From Craspedostauros australis (taxonomy: Eukaryota; Bacillariophyta; Bacillariophyceae; Mastogloiales; Achnanthaceae): DNA of 64,000 nt. The first letter of the stretch is position 1; each line of letters starts with the position of its first letter. Under the pieces are notes generated by a model. The model had not been told where the DNA came from and ran no database searches. It saw only the letters and a list, made by a program, of their open reading frames with translations. Location: NCBI GenBank assembly GCA_026770025.1, contig JAMXDE010000018.1, forward strand, positions 186,001-250,000. Reading direction: 5' to 3'. The translations under genes were made by a program, and so were the position numbers. This document shows positions 53,039 to 63,064 of the stretch, in pieces.

Positions 53039-56000
53039 TTAAAGCGTCTGCGAGGTGACGGGGAACTGCTGGAACATGGTATTCTCCCAATTCTCAGCCC
53101 AATGCTCCAGTCCCAGCGTGCGGTACAGCTCAATGACCTGCCGCGAAACTTCCTTGCGTTTCTTGGAACTCGCTGGCATGTCCTTTAACGCCTTGCGCAG
53201 ACCAGCCAGTGCGGCGGCTGGCTTGCCCTTGGCAATGTCGAGCTGCGCCGAAAGCAACGCGTATCCTTCCTTCTCTTCGTCGCCCGACAGATCGCTGGCG
53301 CCGCTGACCCATACCTTGCATTCCTTCATGGCGGTCACGAACTTTTCGTTGGCAGCCTCGACGTCTGCATCAGCGCTGCCCTCAGTGCTCTTCAGCTTCA
53401 TGAACGCCTTGCCCAGCGCGCTGGCCTTTTTGTACAGAGCTGAACGCAGCGTCTTGCGCTGATCGTCCATCTCCTTCTTGAGCTCCTTCGCCTTCTTCGT
53501 CTCTTCGCTGTCCTCCTCCTCATCTTCATCGATGGCGCTGCTGTTGCAGCCAAAGTACTGCGCCAGCTTGGCGGTGTCAATAGGACCGCCCTCTGCCGTC
53601 AAGGCATCCACGACCGTCGCGATCTCACCAGCTCGCCACGCATCTTCATCTTCCACATCTTCTGGTTTCTTGGCAGACTTTGCATACTCCAGCAATTCCT
53701 TCCTCAAACTCAGATCGTTTGGCTTCTCCTCCTTCAACGCGTCAGAGAGCTTGGCGTACGCCTCCGATTTGGAACGCAGCGTCTTGAGATGCTTCAGCTT
53801 GGCCTCGAAGATCGCCTTCTCCAATGCTTCCGCATCCTTCGCTTCGTCATCTTCATCCTTCTTGCTCTCAGACGACGACGATGATGATGATGATGATGAT
53901 GACTTGTCGTCAGACTTCTTGGCTGGTTTCGGTGGCAATTCGTAAATTAACGACATGCCTGACAGTGCGTTGTCCTTGTCGACGTAGAATGTTCCGGTCA
54001 TGACGTCGCCAGGTTGGATCCAGGTTGGCATCTTGCCCGTTGGGCGTGACACGTACAGACTTTTGTAGGTGCCCCGTTTCATGGTGCGCTTGCCGACCGC
54101 CTTGCGAGGGATGATGCCCTTGTCTTGCTTTGCGGTGACGGCAGGCGTCGATGCCGCATCAAATTCAGAGTACACGCTGCAGTCCAGCGCGTTGCTCCCC
54201 TTCAAGTCGAACATGAGACGCATCGGAATGTCCTTCAAAGCATCGAGCACCGCGCGTTCTGGATGACGCAGCAACAGGTTCAGCGAATACTTGCCCTTCT
54301 TGAGCGTGACGGCGGATGAGTCGTGCATGGCCCCGCCGTACTGGAGGATCTGCCCGTTGCAGTCCTTGAGTGCCCATAGCTGCGAGTCGATCGGGCTGTC
54401 GTAAAGCTGAAAGAAGAGGGACGCCAATCGTGGCGTGACGGACATGTCGTTTGCATCCAACTCGAATTCGTAATCCAAATGGGCTTGGTGAATGAGCGTG
54501 CCCACCGGTGGTTCATCGGCAGGAGCAGCGCGGACCTCGGCATCCGATGGCAGCAACACGTCGCGATCTGGAAGTGCGGTGGATATGGTGCACTTCTTCG
54601 GTCGGATGGTGCGATGGACGCTCTTCAAGGTGGCCTTCGGATTGATCATCTCTGTTCGCAGCGGCGCGCCAACCTCGGTACGTGCGAATTCCGTGGAGGA
54701 TCCAATACGAAGCGCGTGCGTGGCAAACATCGGTGCAGCCTTGAAGTTGTAGGAATGAAATTCCAGGGTCGTGTCCAGCTCGACCGGTTCTGGGTTGGAC
54801 AGCCATGAGAGCTGGATGCAAACCTCCAGAGTCGCTCCGCCTCGTGCCCTCAGCTTGACCTCGAGCGGATTTCCCATATCGTCTTCTCTCACCGTGAGGT
54901 ATCGCTTGGACTGGACCATGTCATGGTGCACGTCTGTGCTCGTGAATGGAATGGTGTGAACGATGATGCGATGAGGTCCCTTGTTGAGTTTGGATGACTT
55001 GGGTTTGCGGATTTTGAGAATGGCATATTCGACACCCTGCGGGACTGTGATGAAACGCCGTTCGGGGATGCCTGGCTTGAGCAAGAAAGGCATCGTCAAG
55101 TCAAATTCATTCTCCGTGGGTTCCACCACGCCCGGCGTTCCCGTGGTGGCATCCATGTTGTGCGGCACGATGACGGTGACTGGCACAGAGAACAGAGCGC
55201 CGCGGGCCGGATCCTTGGTTTCGATGGCCTGCACCTTGGCGTAATGCACGCCAGGAGACAACTTGGTGGGATCGATGCGAACGGCGAATGATTGCCCGCG
55301 TTCCCGTCCCGACAGCAAGGTCATGTGATCGGGACACGACACCCAATCCACGGCATCACCAATGTACGACTGCACCTTGAATTCCATGTCGAGCTCGAGA
55401 TTGACGATTTCATCCACCTCCTCTTCGGTGCGTTGCATGGCATGCTGAAATCGTGGCGTGACGCGCACATCAAAGGTCATTGGTCCATGCTGCAGCTCGG
55501 GGGCGTTGCGGATGTAAATTCCACGCGCCGTGTTGCTGTTGCCGCGGGATAATACGGCGACCTCGAAGTTGGTGTCCTGGCCTTGCTTGCCATGGTGCTG
55601 GAGGATGTAATCGACGGCATCGACCGCGGAGATCAAGCCCATGCCCTGCCCGAACGGCTCGGCGACATCAACTGGCTTGGCGGTGTTGAGGAGCGCACGC
55701 TTGAGTTCGTTTGGATTGACAATGATCTCTCCATCGCCGCCAGCGGCCTTGAGCTTTTGGAAGACGGCAGAAAGGACGCATGCTGCAACGCCGCAGGCGT
55801 TGGGAGACGACATGCTCGTGCCATGCTTCTGCGCCTTGCCTTGCAATGTGTGGCGTGGAATAGGCGCGATGGCGCCACCCGGAGCGCAGATGTCAGGAAA
55901 AGCACCATCCGGTGTTGGACCGCGCGACGTGAAGCTGTAGGATGTTTCTCGCAGCCCGATCGCTTCGTCGGGCTTGTCGGCGTCGTCTCCCAAAGGCAAG

Positions 56001-57715
56001 GTGGAGTACTGCTCCCTCATCATGGGTGGGGAGACGTAGGCACCGACGGTGATGGGCGCCGTGATGCCTCCTGGCGATCCCACGGTGGACAAGGCCGGTC
56101 CATTGTTGCCAGCGGATGTGAAGACAGTCATACCCCACTTGTAGACGGCATCCGCGAAAGTCTGCGCGACGCGTCCGTGTCCATTGTCAGGCTGCCAGGA
56201 TGGTTCACCGTAGGAGAGGTTGACGAGGTGGCAGTTGTACTTCTTGGCGGTGATGAGACCGCGCACCAGCGCCGTTCCAGTCTCCGTGGTGTCTACACGG
56301 CCGTCGCCAATCTTGAGCCCCACCAGCTGCGCGCCAGGAGCGACGCCGTTCTTTGGATTTGGTACCGGTGCCGTTGCGTCGCCATCCGTGGACGCGGCTG
56401 CTGCATTGGGATCATCAAAGTTTGCAGCCGCGATGCCCGCGACGTGCGTGCCGTGGGAACCACCGTCCGTGACGATGCTGAGGAGCTTGCCATCCTCGAA
56501 GAATTGGAAGCAGTAGGTGACGGCGGATCCGAAGCCCAAGGTGCCCATCTGGCGATCGACGGCGAAGGCCGCCATGGCGGGAGTGCCGGTGAGATCGCCG
56601 TCGGCATTGAGATCCAGCACGGCCCTCCACACGCCGCTGGCGTCCTTGAAGGAGATGACGTCCATGAGCGGCCCCGCATCGTCGTAGTCCTCCATGCTGG
56701 CCGTGAGCTGCTCCAGCAAGGTCTTGGCGTCGTTGAGCTGCAGCTTGGACGCGTCCTTCCCCTTGGCGGCTTCCTCGAGCGTCTTGATCTGGTCCTGCAC
56801 GCTGCAGGTGGAGGTGTGGTGCAGGGTCTGGAAGTAGGTCTTGCGCTCCGTGCGCACGCGCCTCGCCACGGTGCCCGGGATGATGTCGAAGAGACGCACG
56901 GCGCCCAGGTGAAGCTCGGTGGCGGATTCCGGCAGCCAGTCCGGGCTGAGCTTGAGGGTGCGTCCCGAGAGTCCCTTGACTGTGGGCGGCCCCGCAGCGT
57001 CCTCGGGACGCGTGATGTTGGCGGTCTTGGCCATGTCGACATCGCCGTCGCCGCTGCAGTCCAAGAAGTCTATGTACTTCGGCTGTCCCGTGGACGCGAT
57101 CTGCAGACCGGCAGCCGCCAGGTCGCAGCCGGAGTCCATGATGCCGATGACGATGCCGCGGCCATCGGCCTCCGGGCTCTTGCTCCAGAGATCCAGGATG
57201 CCCGTCTCGGCCTTGGGCAGGGTGCTGTCGATGGCGCCTGCGGCTGTTGCTGCGGCAGGGGACATGGCAGGGGGCATGGCAGGGGACATGGTGGAGAGGA
57301 AGTTGCTGCTGCCTGTACTGCTGCTGCTGCTGCTGATGCCGTGGGAGTTCTGACCAGGAAAGAGGCCGCGGCTGAGAGTGCGAGTCTGCTTTTGGGGATG
57401 GATGGCAAAGGCGAAGGCGAAGGGAGGCCTTGAGGTTGCTGATGCAGTGGCGGCGCCGTTGCGAGCAGAAGCAGCAGCAGAAGAAAGCGAGGTGATGGAG
57501 CGCCTGCACACGAAGGATGAGACGAAGAGGGGAAGCAGCGGCAGGTAGCGTCTCAATGGAAAGGCTGCGCTGTGTCTGTGTCTGCGTCTGCGGATGCTAG
57601 TGCTACTACTGGTGCTACTACTGAGGCTACCACTGAGACTACCACTGAGGCTACTACTGAGGCTTGATATCGTTCGTGTCCTTGTGCTTGAGTTGATGGC
57701 AGCGATCAAGGACAT
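53039..57715 (-). CDS. TPP2: Tripeptidyl-peptidase II (subtilase S8)
   Basis: No introns; 1,558 residues from the Met of MSLIAAINSS. The catalytic triad is visible: Asp in GIVIGIMDSGCD, His in DGGSHGTHVAGI, Ser in KHGTSMSSPNACG; the oxyanion Asn is in TSAGNNGPAL. A long insert between Asp and His and a ~700-residue C-terminal part are diagnostic of TPP II, a giant cytosolic peptidase that trims tripeptides from proteasome products. The core is 1,416 residues if started at MSPAMPP (57289), versus about 1,250 in animals and 1,380 in plants. The Ser/Arg-rich segment before it (YLPLLPLFVSSFVCRRS) could be a targeting sequence, or not translated. The frame is open further, to 58108, but that part looks non-coding. 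A Ser/Asp/Lys-rich acidic linker lies about 350 residues from the C-terminus. Confidence 0.95.
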   Translation of the reverse strand: MSLIAAINSSTRTRTISSLSSSLSGSLSGSLSSSTSSSTSIRRRRHRHSAAFPLRRYLPLLPLFVSSFVCRRSITSLSSAAASARNGAATASATSRPPFAFAFAIHPQKQTRTLSRGLFPGQNSHGISSSSSSTGSSNFLSTMSPAMPPAMSPAAATAAGAIDSTLPKAETGILDLWSKSPEADGRGIVIGIMDSGCDLAAAGLQIASTGQPKYIDFLDCSGDGDVDMAKTANITRPEDAAGPPTVKGLSGRTLKLSPDWLPESATELHLGAVRLFDIIPGTVARRVRTERKTYFQTLHHTSTCSVQDQIKTLEEAAKGKDASKLQLNDAKTLLEQLTASMEDYDDAGPLMDVISFKDASGVWRAVLDLNADGDLTGTPAMAAFAVDRQMGTLGFGSAVTYCFQFFEDGKLLSIVTDGGSHGTHVAGIAAANFDDPNAAAASTDGDATAPVPNPKNGVAPGAQLVGLKIGDGRVDTTETGTALVRGLITAKKYNCHLVNLSYGEPSWQPDNGHGRVAQTFADAVYKWGMTVFTSAGNNGPALSTVGSPGGITAPITVGAYVSPPMMREQYSTLPLGDDADKPDEAIGLRETSYSFTSRGPTPDGAFPDICAPGGAIAPIPRHTLQGKAQKHGTSMSSPNACGVAACVLSAVFQKLKAAGGDGEIIVNPNELKRALLNTAKPVDVAEPFGQGMGLISAVDAVDYILQHHGKQGQDTNFEVAVLSRGNSNTARGIYIRNAPELQHGPMTFDVRVTPRFQHAMQRTEEEVDEIVNLELDMEFKVQSYIGDAVDWVSCPDHMTLLSGRERGQSFAVRIDPTKLSPGVHYAKVQAIETKDPARGALFSVPVTVIVPHNMDATTGTPGVVEPTENEFDLTMPFLLKPGIPERRFITVPQGVEYAILKIRKPKSSKLNKGPHRIIVHTIPFTSTDVHHDMVQSKRYLTVREDDMGNPLEVKLRARGGATLEVCIQLSWLSNPEPVELDTTLEFHSYNFKAAPMFATHALRIGSSTEFARTEVGAPLRTEMINPKATLKSVHRTIRPKKCTISTALPDRDVLLPSDAEVRAAPADEPPVGTLIHQAHLDYEFELDANDMSVTPRLASLFFQLYDSPIDSQLWALKDCNGQILQYGGAMHDSSAVTLKKGKYSLNLLLRHPERAVLDALKDIPMRLMFDLKGSNALDCSVYSEFDAASTPAVTAKQDKGIIPRKAVGKRTMKRGTYKSLYVSRPTGKMPTWIQPGDVMTGTFYVDKDNALSGMSLIYELPPKPAKKSDDKSSSSSSSSSSSESKKDEDDEAKDAEALEKAIFEAKLKHLKTLRSKSEAYAKLSDALKEEKPNDLSLRKELLEYAKSAKKPEDVEDEDAWRAGEIATVVDALTAEGGPIDTAKLAQYFGCNSSAIDEDEEEDSEETKKAKELKKEMDDQRKTLRSALYKKASALGKAFMKLKSTEGSADADVEAANEKFVTAMKECKVWVSGASDLSGDEEKEGYALLSAQLDIAKGKPAAALAGLRKALKDMPASSKKRKEVSRQVIELYRTLGLEHWAENWENTMFQQFPVTSQTL

Positions 57716-58608
57716 TCTGCACTTGCTGCGGCGCTGTGGTTGTGTCAGCACCCGCTGTCGGTATCGAAGCAAGCTTTGGTTGTGGTTGCGCCGTTGTGTC
57801 TTGGTTGGAACCTGCAGGTGCGGTCGTGCTCCCAGGAGCGCAGTTGAGGTGAGCGTTGCGTGTGTCTCTACCAATGGCTCGCGCACGCTCCGCAGCAGCC
57901 GACGACCTACTCTTCTCTCTCCATTGTCGCTGATGCCAATCCACGTCCCATCACCACCGAACATCACCCAAAACGCGACGCGGATCCTGATTTTTCGGCC
58001 ATTGGCGAAGATTGTGGAAGGTTCTGCCGGTGACGTCAAACGGGATCCCTGTCCACTCGTGTGCCAAACTTCTTCTTCCTCCCGAAATGGAAGAGCTCTC
58101 GATACCATCCACGATTACGAGTATCAGGAGAGCAGCTGATGTGTGCAGCGCACTCGAATGGTCCTCGACGTGGATCGCAGCGTTCGCACTTGTAGCTTGT
58201 GTAATATTATGCTATACTTTAGTATTTAGTACGTGCAGTAGCTTATTTGACTGGTGATTTGCAGGCTCTCCATGGTTGGTCTGGAATCAACCTTGCGCTC
58301 CATGCATCCGTCCAGTTGTTTTTTCATTTAGTTTGCTTGCTTGGTTGCTTCGTTGATCGGTTGGTTGGTTGTTCATTTCAAGCCTCTTTCATCCATTCAT
58401 CCATTGATTCCTTCTTCTTTCTTTCATTGGTTCCCCTGTCCACGTACCATGATTGTGTGCATTGCAGCGCATAGCACCATGCATGCTGTTGCTTGAGTAT
58501 GTATGTACGTATGGTACGAGCATGGCGCAAGCAGCTCGCCCCCCTTGCTCAATCCATTGCCTGACTGCGCGGTCCATTTCATCCCATTCCATCCCATCCC
58601 ATCCCATC
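57716..58608. other. Upstream region of TPP II
   Basis: About 890 bp. Long plus and minus frames overlap here only because the upstream sequence happens to be open. Contains CATTCCATCCC-type repetition at 58579-58610 and a TACGAGTAT near 58116. Confidence 0.45.
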
Positions 58609-59478
58609 TCATTCCACACGCCGAAAGATCTGTTTGCAGGCGATATCCTTGCGATGATCATCGAATGTGATGATGCAGGACGAGATGAGCGTCTTCTGAT
58701 CATGCGACAATCTCCGCCGCACATCGACTCCATACCCCTGATTGATGGCGCGCTTCTGAACCTTGATCCCGATGATGGGATTGGCATCATCGTCGGATGC
58801 CCCTTTCGATGACCCCAATATCGCCGACGTCCCCGCATCGTCACGCCTCCAGTACGTCACGGCGTCCTCAAAGACGCGACCGCGCACCGCGCTGCGCACC
58901 GGCGGACCCTCGATGGTGTAGGTCGTCTGCGTTTCGATGATGCCCTCGATCTTGATCGTGAGCGCATTCCCGACGTGCGTGATGCGATGCGTCGGTCGCG
59001 CTGTGTTGGCCGCCGCGCGCAGCGCCCATGGCACGCCTTGGGCGCCGAGGAATGCTTCGTAATTGTGATTCTGCGTGAGCTTGTAGGCGCCGGATAGGCA
59101 CAGCGCGGACGCATCGTTGTCCTTCAGCGATCGCTTCTGTTCCTTCTGGCGCACCTGCAGCTCTCGTTCTTGCTGTTGTCGAATTCGCTCTTCCCGTTGC
59201 AACGCCACCTTGACTCGCAGTTCCTGCGCCTGCCAGCGTCGCCGTCTCCATTTCTGGAATTGCACAAGCAGGAACGCGAGCACGCCCAATCCGTACGCAG
59301 GAATGGCAACGTCGTTCACCACCCGCTTGCGTTGCACAGGTTCCACAGCGATGGCAAGGTAGTACACCAACCCGACGGCCGAAGCGATCGGGATCGGACT
59401 TGTCTTGCTGCTTTGGTTTCTGCTCATGTTGCCGGCTGATGAAGCGTTGGAAGGAGTCGGAATGAAATGAAACGACAT
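58609..59478 (-). CDS. Membrane-anchored calycin/FABP-like lipid-binding protein
   Basis: 289 residues; an alternative start is the Met of MSRNQSSK (residue 18). Two hydrophobic segments near residues 31-47 (IPIASAVGLVYYLAIAV) and 56-73 (DVAIPAYGLGVLAFLLVQF) are followed by a strongly basic, Gln/Glu-rich helix (about 75-120). The C-terminal ~160 residues resemble the calycin fold of intracellular lipid-binding proteins: SGAYKLTQNHNYEAFLGAQGV, then HRITHVGNALTIKIEG, TTYTIEGPPV, EDAVTYW and ending CIITFDDHRKDIACKQIFRR, with the start GxYKL..NxNYExFLxAxGV and FxR typical of that family. It may bind fatty acids or related ligands at a membrane. An insert of about 25 residues (SSKGASDDDANP) interrupts the domain. 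Confidence 0.72.
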   Translation of the reverse strand: MSFHFIPTPSNASSAGNMSRNQSSKTSPIPIASAVGLVYYLAIAVEPVQRKRVVNDVAIPAYGLGVLAFLLVQFQKWRRRRWQAQELRVKVALQREERIRQQQERELQVRQKEQKRSLKDNDASALCLSGAYKLTQNHNYEAFLGAQGVPWALRAAANTARPTHRITHVGNALTIKIEGIIETQTTYTIEGPPVRSAVRGRVFEDAVTYWRRDDAGTSAILGSSKGASDDDANPIIGIKVQKRAINQGYGVDVRRRLSHDQKTLISSCIITFDDHRKDIACKQIFRRVE

Positions 59479-60001
59479 GGAGCGTAGCGCAGTGCGGTGT
59501 CACCCCCGTGCCCCACGGAAACGATGAAGTGAAGCACCACACGGATAGTAGTACTCTGTTTCTCCTCTCCAGGATGCACCGAGAGAACCGGAGAGAGTGT
59601 GTTGCAGAGCGCATCTCCTTTGTGATCCTCGGTGACAAGAGTTGGTGTCACGCCCAATGACCAACGGGCGTCTGCGTCTCTCCAACTTTTCTCGTCTTTC
59701 GTTTGAATCGAACTGGTCCATCGGACTCATCCACAAAGATACTCTTTGTCGCCATCTCTCTGACTCGGTCGCTCTCTTGTGTTCTTGATTGCGCCCTCTG
59801 TCTCTCTGGTGTCACGAGTATCGTATCTTCGCCCTCCTCGTTGTGCACATGTTGCTTCGCGTTGCCTGCTTCCGCCGTCATCCACAATAGTCATAATAAC
59901 TGCATCGACGAGCAAGATCATCTTGCCACAAACAGTAACTTGATCTATTGCGATTGGATTCCCAACAGACACTGCTGAGAGACGCCATTGGAACGACCAA
60001 G
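59479..60001. promoter_or_regulatory. Divergent promoter region
   Basis: 523 bp between the starts of the calycin-like gene (minus) and the ABM-domain gene (plus). No specific site recognised. Confidence 0.45.
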
Positions 60002-61141
60002 ATGAAGCTGACCGAAACGACACTCATCGCAGCGCTCGTCGCTGTCACGTTGATGGGAACTGCCACTGCCTTTGCCGTTCCATCGCAATCGCAAGTGGCT
60101 TCGCTGGGGGCAGTTGCTCCAACGAGCAGCACCTCCCTGTTCTCCACCACAACCAGCGAAGCTTCCTCCACCGCGAAGGGCGCTGGCAATGAGAGCAATG
60201 AAGATGACGAGGATGACGACAGCAAGTTCACCGCGAAGGGACTGCTGAAACGAGATCGCTACATGGCCACCAACCGCTTCGCGGTGCGCAGCGGCAAAGG
60301 CGCCAAGTTCGAGAAGAGATGGGCCACGCGCAAGTCCAAGCTGGCCACGCTCGATGGGTTCCGCTACTTCCACCTCATGAGACGCGTGCAGCTTAACGAC
60401 GACGGTTCCTGCGCCTACGATGAGGGCACCGATGCCGACTCTGCCCAGGGAAACTACGTCTCCTTCACCATCTGGGAGAAGAAGTCCCACTTCTCCGCCT
60501 GGCGCAAGGGAGAGGCCTTCAAGGAGGCCCACGGCGGCACTTCCATCGGCGCCTTCCTTTCCACCATGGTCAACTCCGCCTTCATTCTGCGTGGACCACC
60601 GCGTCCTGCCTTCTACGACGGACTTCTCATGCAGTCCACGGCCCCGAACACATCGTACGACATCGTCGATGGCTGGCGCAGCGTCACTGCCGATGGTGTC
60701 ACCAACCTCCCCACCGAGTGCTTCGTCGCCCAGAATCAATTCTTCGTCCCACCCGAAAACGCACCTGCATTCGAGCAGCGATGGGCGCAACGCGAGAGCA
60801 AGCTCAAGGACTGCGATGGCTTCGTCACCTTCTCCATGCTGCGACGTGACGGACAGGCCAAGGGCCATGGCACCGTCGAGATGACCAACGAGGAACCGAC
60901 CTACCTCAGCACCACCATCTGGAAGGATCGCGCCAGTTTCCAGGCCTGGCGTGAGGGAACGGCGTTCCAGCAGGGCCATGGCGATGCCAAGCCACCCGCC
61001 GAGCAAGCCACGACCAAGGAGAGCGCCGCCAAGCCGCCCGCTGATGCTGCTGGTGGACCGCCGCAACCATTGTGGACCCGACCACCAAAGCCAGTCTTCT
61101 ACGAGGGTACTTTGGTCATCACCAGCGAGGAAGGCGCCTAA
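60002..61141 (+). CDS. Plastid-type protein with two ABM (heme-oxygenase-like monooxygenase) domains
   Basis: 379 residues from MKLTETTLIAAL. The signal peptide ends in GTATAFAVPS, the Ala-Phe-Ala-Pro type of motif used by algae with secondary plastids, and a Ser/Thr/Ala-rich transit segment follows, so it probably enters the plastid. Two homologous halves follow: NRFAVRSGKGAKFEKRWATRKSKL..DGFRYFHLMRR..YVSFTIWEKKSHFSAWRKGEAFKEAHG (about 95-190) and NQFFVPPENAPAFEQRWAQRESKL..DGFVTFSMLRR..YLSTTIWKDRASFQAWREGTAFQQGHG (about 240-330). This is the antibiotic-biosynthesis-monooxygenase fold, related to IsdG-type heme-degrading enzymes and algal LFO proteins. Each half is followed by a segment ending PxPxFYxGxL. 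Substrate unknown; heme or pigment breakdown is an inference. An ATG at 59948 is in frame but precedes the signal peptide. Confidence 0.85.
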   Translation: MKLTETTLIAALVAVTLMGTATAFAVPSQSQVASLGAVAPTSSTSLFSTTTSEASSTAKGAGNESNEDDEDDDSKFTAKGLLKRDRYMATNRFAVRSGKGAKFEKRWATRKSKLATLDGFRYFHLMRRVQLNDDGSCAYDEGTDADSAQGNYVSFTIWEKKSHFSAWRKGEAFKEAHGGTSIGAFLSTMVNSAFILRGPPRPAFYDGLLMQSTAPNTSYDIVDGWRSVTADGVTNLPTECFVAQNQFFVPPENAPAFEQRWAQRESKLKDCDGFVTFSMLRRDGQAKGHGTVEMTNEEPTYLSTTIWKDRASFQAWREGTAFQQGHGDAKPPAEQATTKESAAKPPADAAGGPPQPLWTRPPKPVFYEGTLVITSEEGA

Positions 61142-62344
61142 TACTCTACGAGTACGATACTAGCGAAAGAGCACTCAACATACGTCTTCTTCGTACCTAC
61201 TCGTATCACGCAGTGTCGGGCCTTCCCTGTTAACGCTCATTGCGCACATCGCGAACAGAGGTCAACGTTTCTATTCATGGAAACAGTGCAAGCCGTGCCA
61301 ACGTGTGATCGTCGCATGCGCTACGAGCACTCGTACGAATGGCCCAGATGATGTGGCCAAACCAAACCAAACCAAACCATCCAGTGCGGCAAGACAACAT
61401 TTGTTGCCAGCGGCGCAGCCATCCCTCTCGACAGCGCCAGCACGAACCAACCCAAGCGTAGATGCAATTGCAATTGTAGTCGCAAGACGGGCCACGGTAC
61501 CAAGATTTCGACAATCAAGGCCAACCTTCGCCGGCCAACCGTGGCCACGAACAAACAGGCGGAGTTCCTTTAGGTGCAACAACGGAGCTGCTCCACTTGC
61601 TGGCCACTCAACGTAGCAATTCCGCGCCGAGCTGCACATGCCATACAAACATTGGCTGAGCAAATGGAGAAAACTCTGCAATCTCACCCTTCGTGTTACA
61701 AGATCAATGCGAAATTAACGATGGGATGCCAGTCGTCGTGGAACGAATGCAGGCGCCACGGTGCATAGCATCGTGGATCGATCAAAGCCAAAGCGTAGAG
61801 AATCACGGAGATCATCCGACGGAAAGAGGAAGAAGTACGGCGCAGCGTTGAAATCAGATCACAATCTCCATCGACCTGATCCAACGACATATAATAGATT
61901 GTCATCGCAAGTCGCAGCAGTCATCACTCGAAGACGATCAAACCAGTTCCAATCCAAAGGCGATCCAGCAAGTGAGTGAGAAAAACACTGCGTATGGAAT
62001 AATGCATGTACTCCTATGGCACATGCGCGGAACCCCCGAAAGATGTCGACAGAGTATCAACCACAGATACCGCCATCGCCCATGCGAGTTGGCACTTCCC
62101 TTTCAATTGCTTTGAGTTTCGATTCGTTGTCTGGAGATGCACGTATCTCATGTCTGCCATGATAGTATTCTTCGAGCATCTCACTCACTCACTCTCCATG
62201 CATTCATCGTTCATTACAATTGATACGCGACCACCAATCAACGATTAAACGTATTTGTACGTTATCATCTAGTACCGAAACACTGATTCTCAAGTCTCGA
62301 AGTACCAACACCCAACCAATCATCGGAAGATCGATCACATCACC
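61142..62344. other. Intergenic stretch
   Basis: About 1.2 kb. Overlapping frames at 61271-61687 (minus) and 61305-61616 (plus) have no motifs. TACGAGTA-type words occur at 61145, 61195 and twice near 61323. Confidence 0.45.
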
Positions 62345-63064
62345 ATGCGAACTATTACAGGCATGAAACTCATCGACGCTGCGGAGGCAGGAAATTTGGA
62401 CGTCGTGAAGGAATGGAAGAAGCAGAATCCAGACGGCGACATCAACATGGTCAGACATTCGCATCGCGGAACTCCGCTGCATGCGGCATGTAGCAACGCG
62501 CAGATGGAGTGTATCCAGTTCCTGATTGGATCTTGCAATGTCGAGATCAATAGCAGAGACATAGATGGCAAGACCCCACTGCACCATTTGTGCTCTGCGG
62601 GCAAACTGGGATTGATCAAGATCCTCATTGAACAGTACCGTGCTGACGTCAGCAGCCAAGATATCTGCGGCCGATCTCTGCTCCACGAAGCATGCACCAG
62701 CGGCCACTTGGATTGCGCCAAGTACTTGGTGGAGGCGTGCAATGTCGATGTCAACATTCGCCGGTTGGGTGGAAACAGCCCGCTTCATGACGCATGCCGG
62801 CTGGGCCATCTGGGCTGTGCCAAGTATCTCGTGGAGGGCTGCAACATGGACATCAACAGCATGGACGACGATCACAGCACCTCGCTCCATCAGGCATGCT
62901 GGGGTCTCAGTCGCGATTGCATCGAGTATCTCATCAAGTCCTGCCATGCTGACGTCAATGCCCGTAATCGCTTCCACGAAACGCCTCGGGACGTCGCCAA
63001 GATCATGGGAGAGCCTGATCTCGTCCACACTTCTGTACACAGTCCTGCCAGCCTTCGTGTCTAA
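62345..63064 (+). CDS. Ankyrin-repeat protein
   Basis: 239 residues made almost wholly of six ankyrin repeats of about 33-35 residues. The hairpin motifs are TPLHAACSNAQMECIQFLI, TPLHHLCSAGKLGLIKILI, SLLHEACTSGHLDCAKYLV, SPLHDACRLGHLGCAKYLV and TSLHQACWGLSRDCIEYLI, preceded by MKLIDAAEAGNLDVVKEW. The repeats have an unusual link of the form xxCNVDVNxRxx between them. No other domain, signal or membrane span, so it is a likely cytosolic or nuclear binding scaffold; partners unknown. The second Met (MKLID, residue 7) is an alternative start. Confidence 0.9.
   Translation: MRTITGMKLIDAAEAGNLDVVKEWKKQNPDGDINMVRHSHRGTPLHAACSNAQMECIQFLIGSCNVEINSRDIDGKTPLHHLCSAGKLGLIKILIEQYRADVSSQDICGRSLLHEACTSGHLDCAKYLVEACNVDVNIRRLGGNSPLHDACRLGHLGCAKYLVEGCNMDINSMDDDHSTSLHQACWGLSRDCIEYLIKSCHADVNARNRFHETPRDVAKIMGEPDLVHTSVHSPASLRV

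Noticed and set aside
57716-58108. N-terminal extension of tripeptidyl-peptidase II to 58108
   Set aside because: The extra 131 residues have no composition bias typical of a presequence and no similarity to the family; likely promoter or leader that happens to be open.
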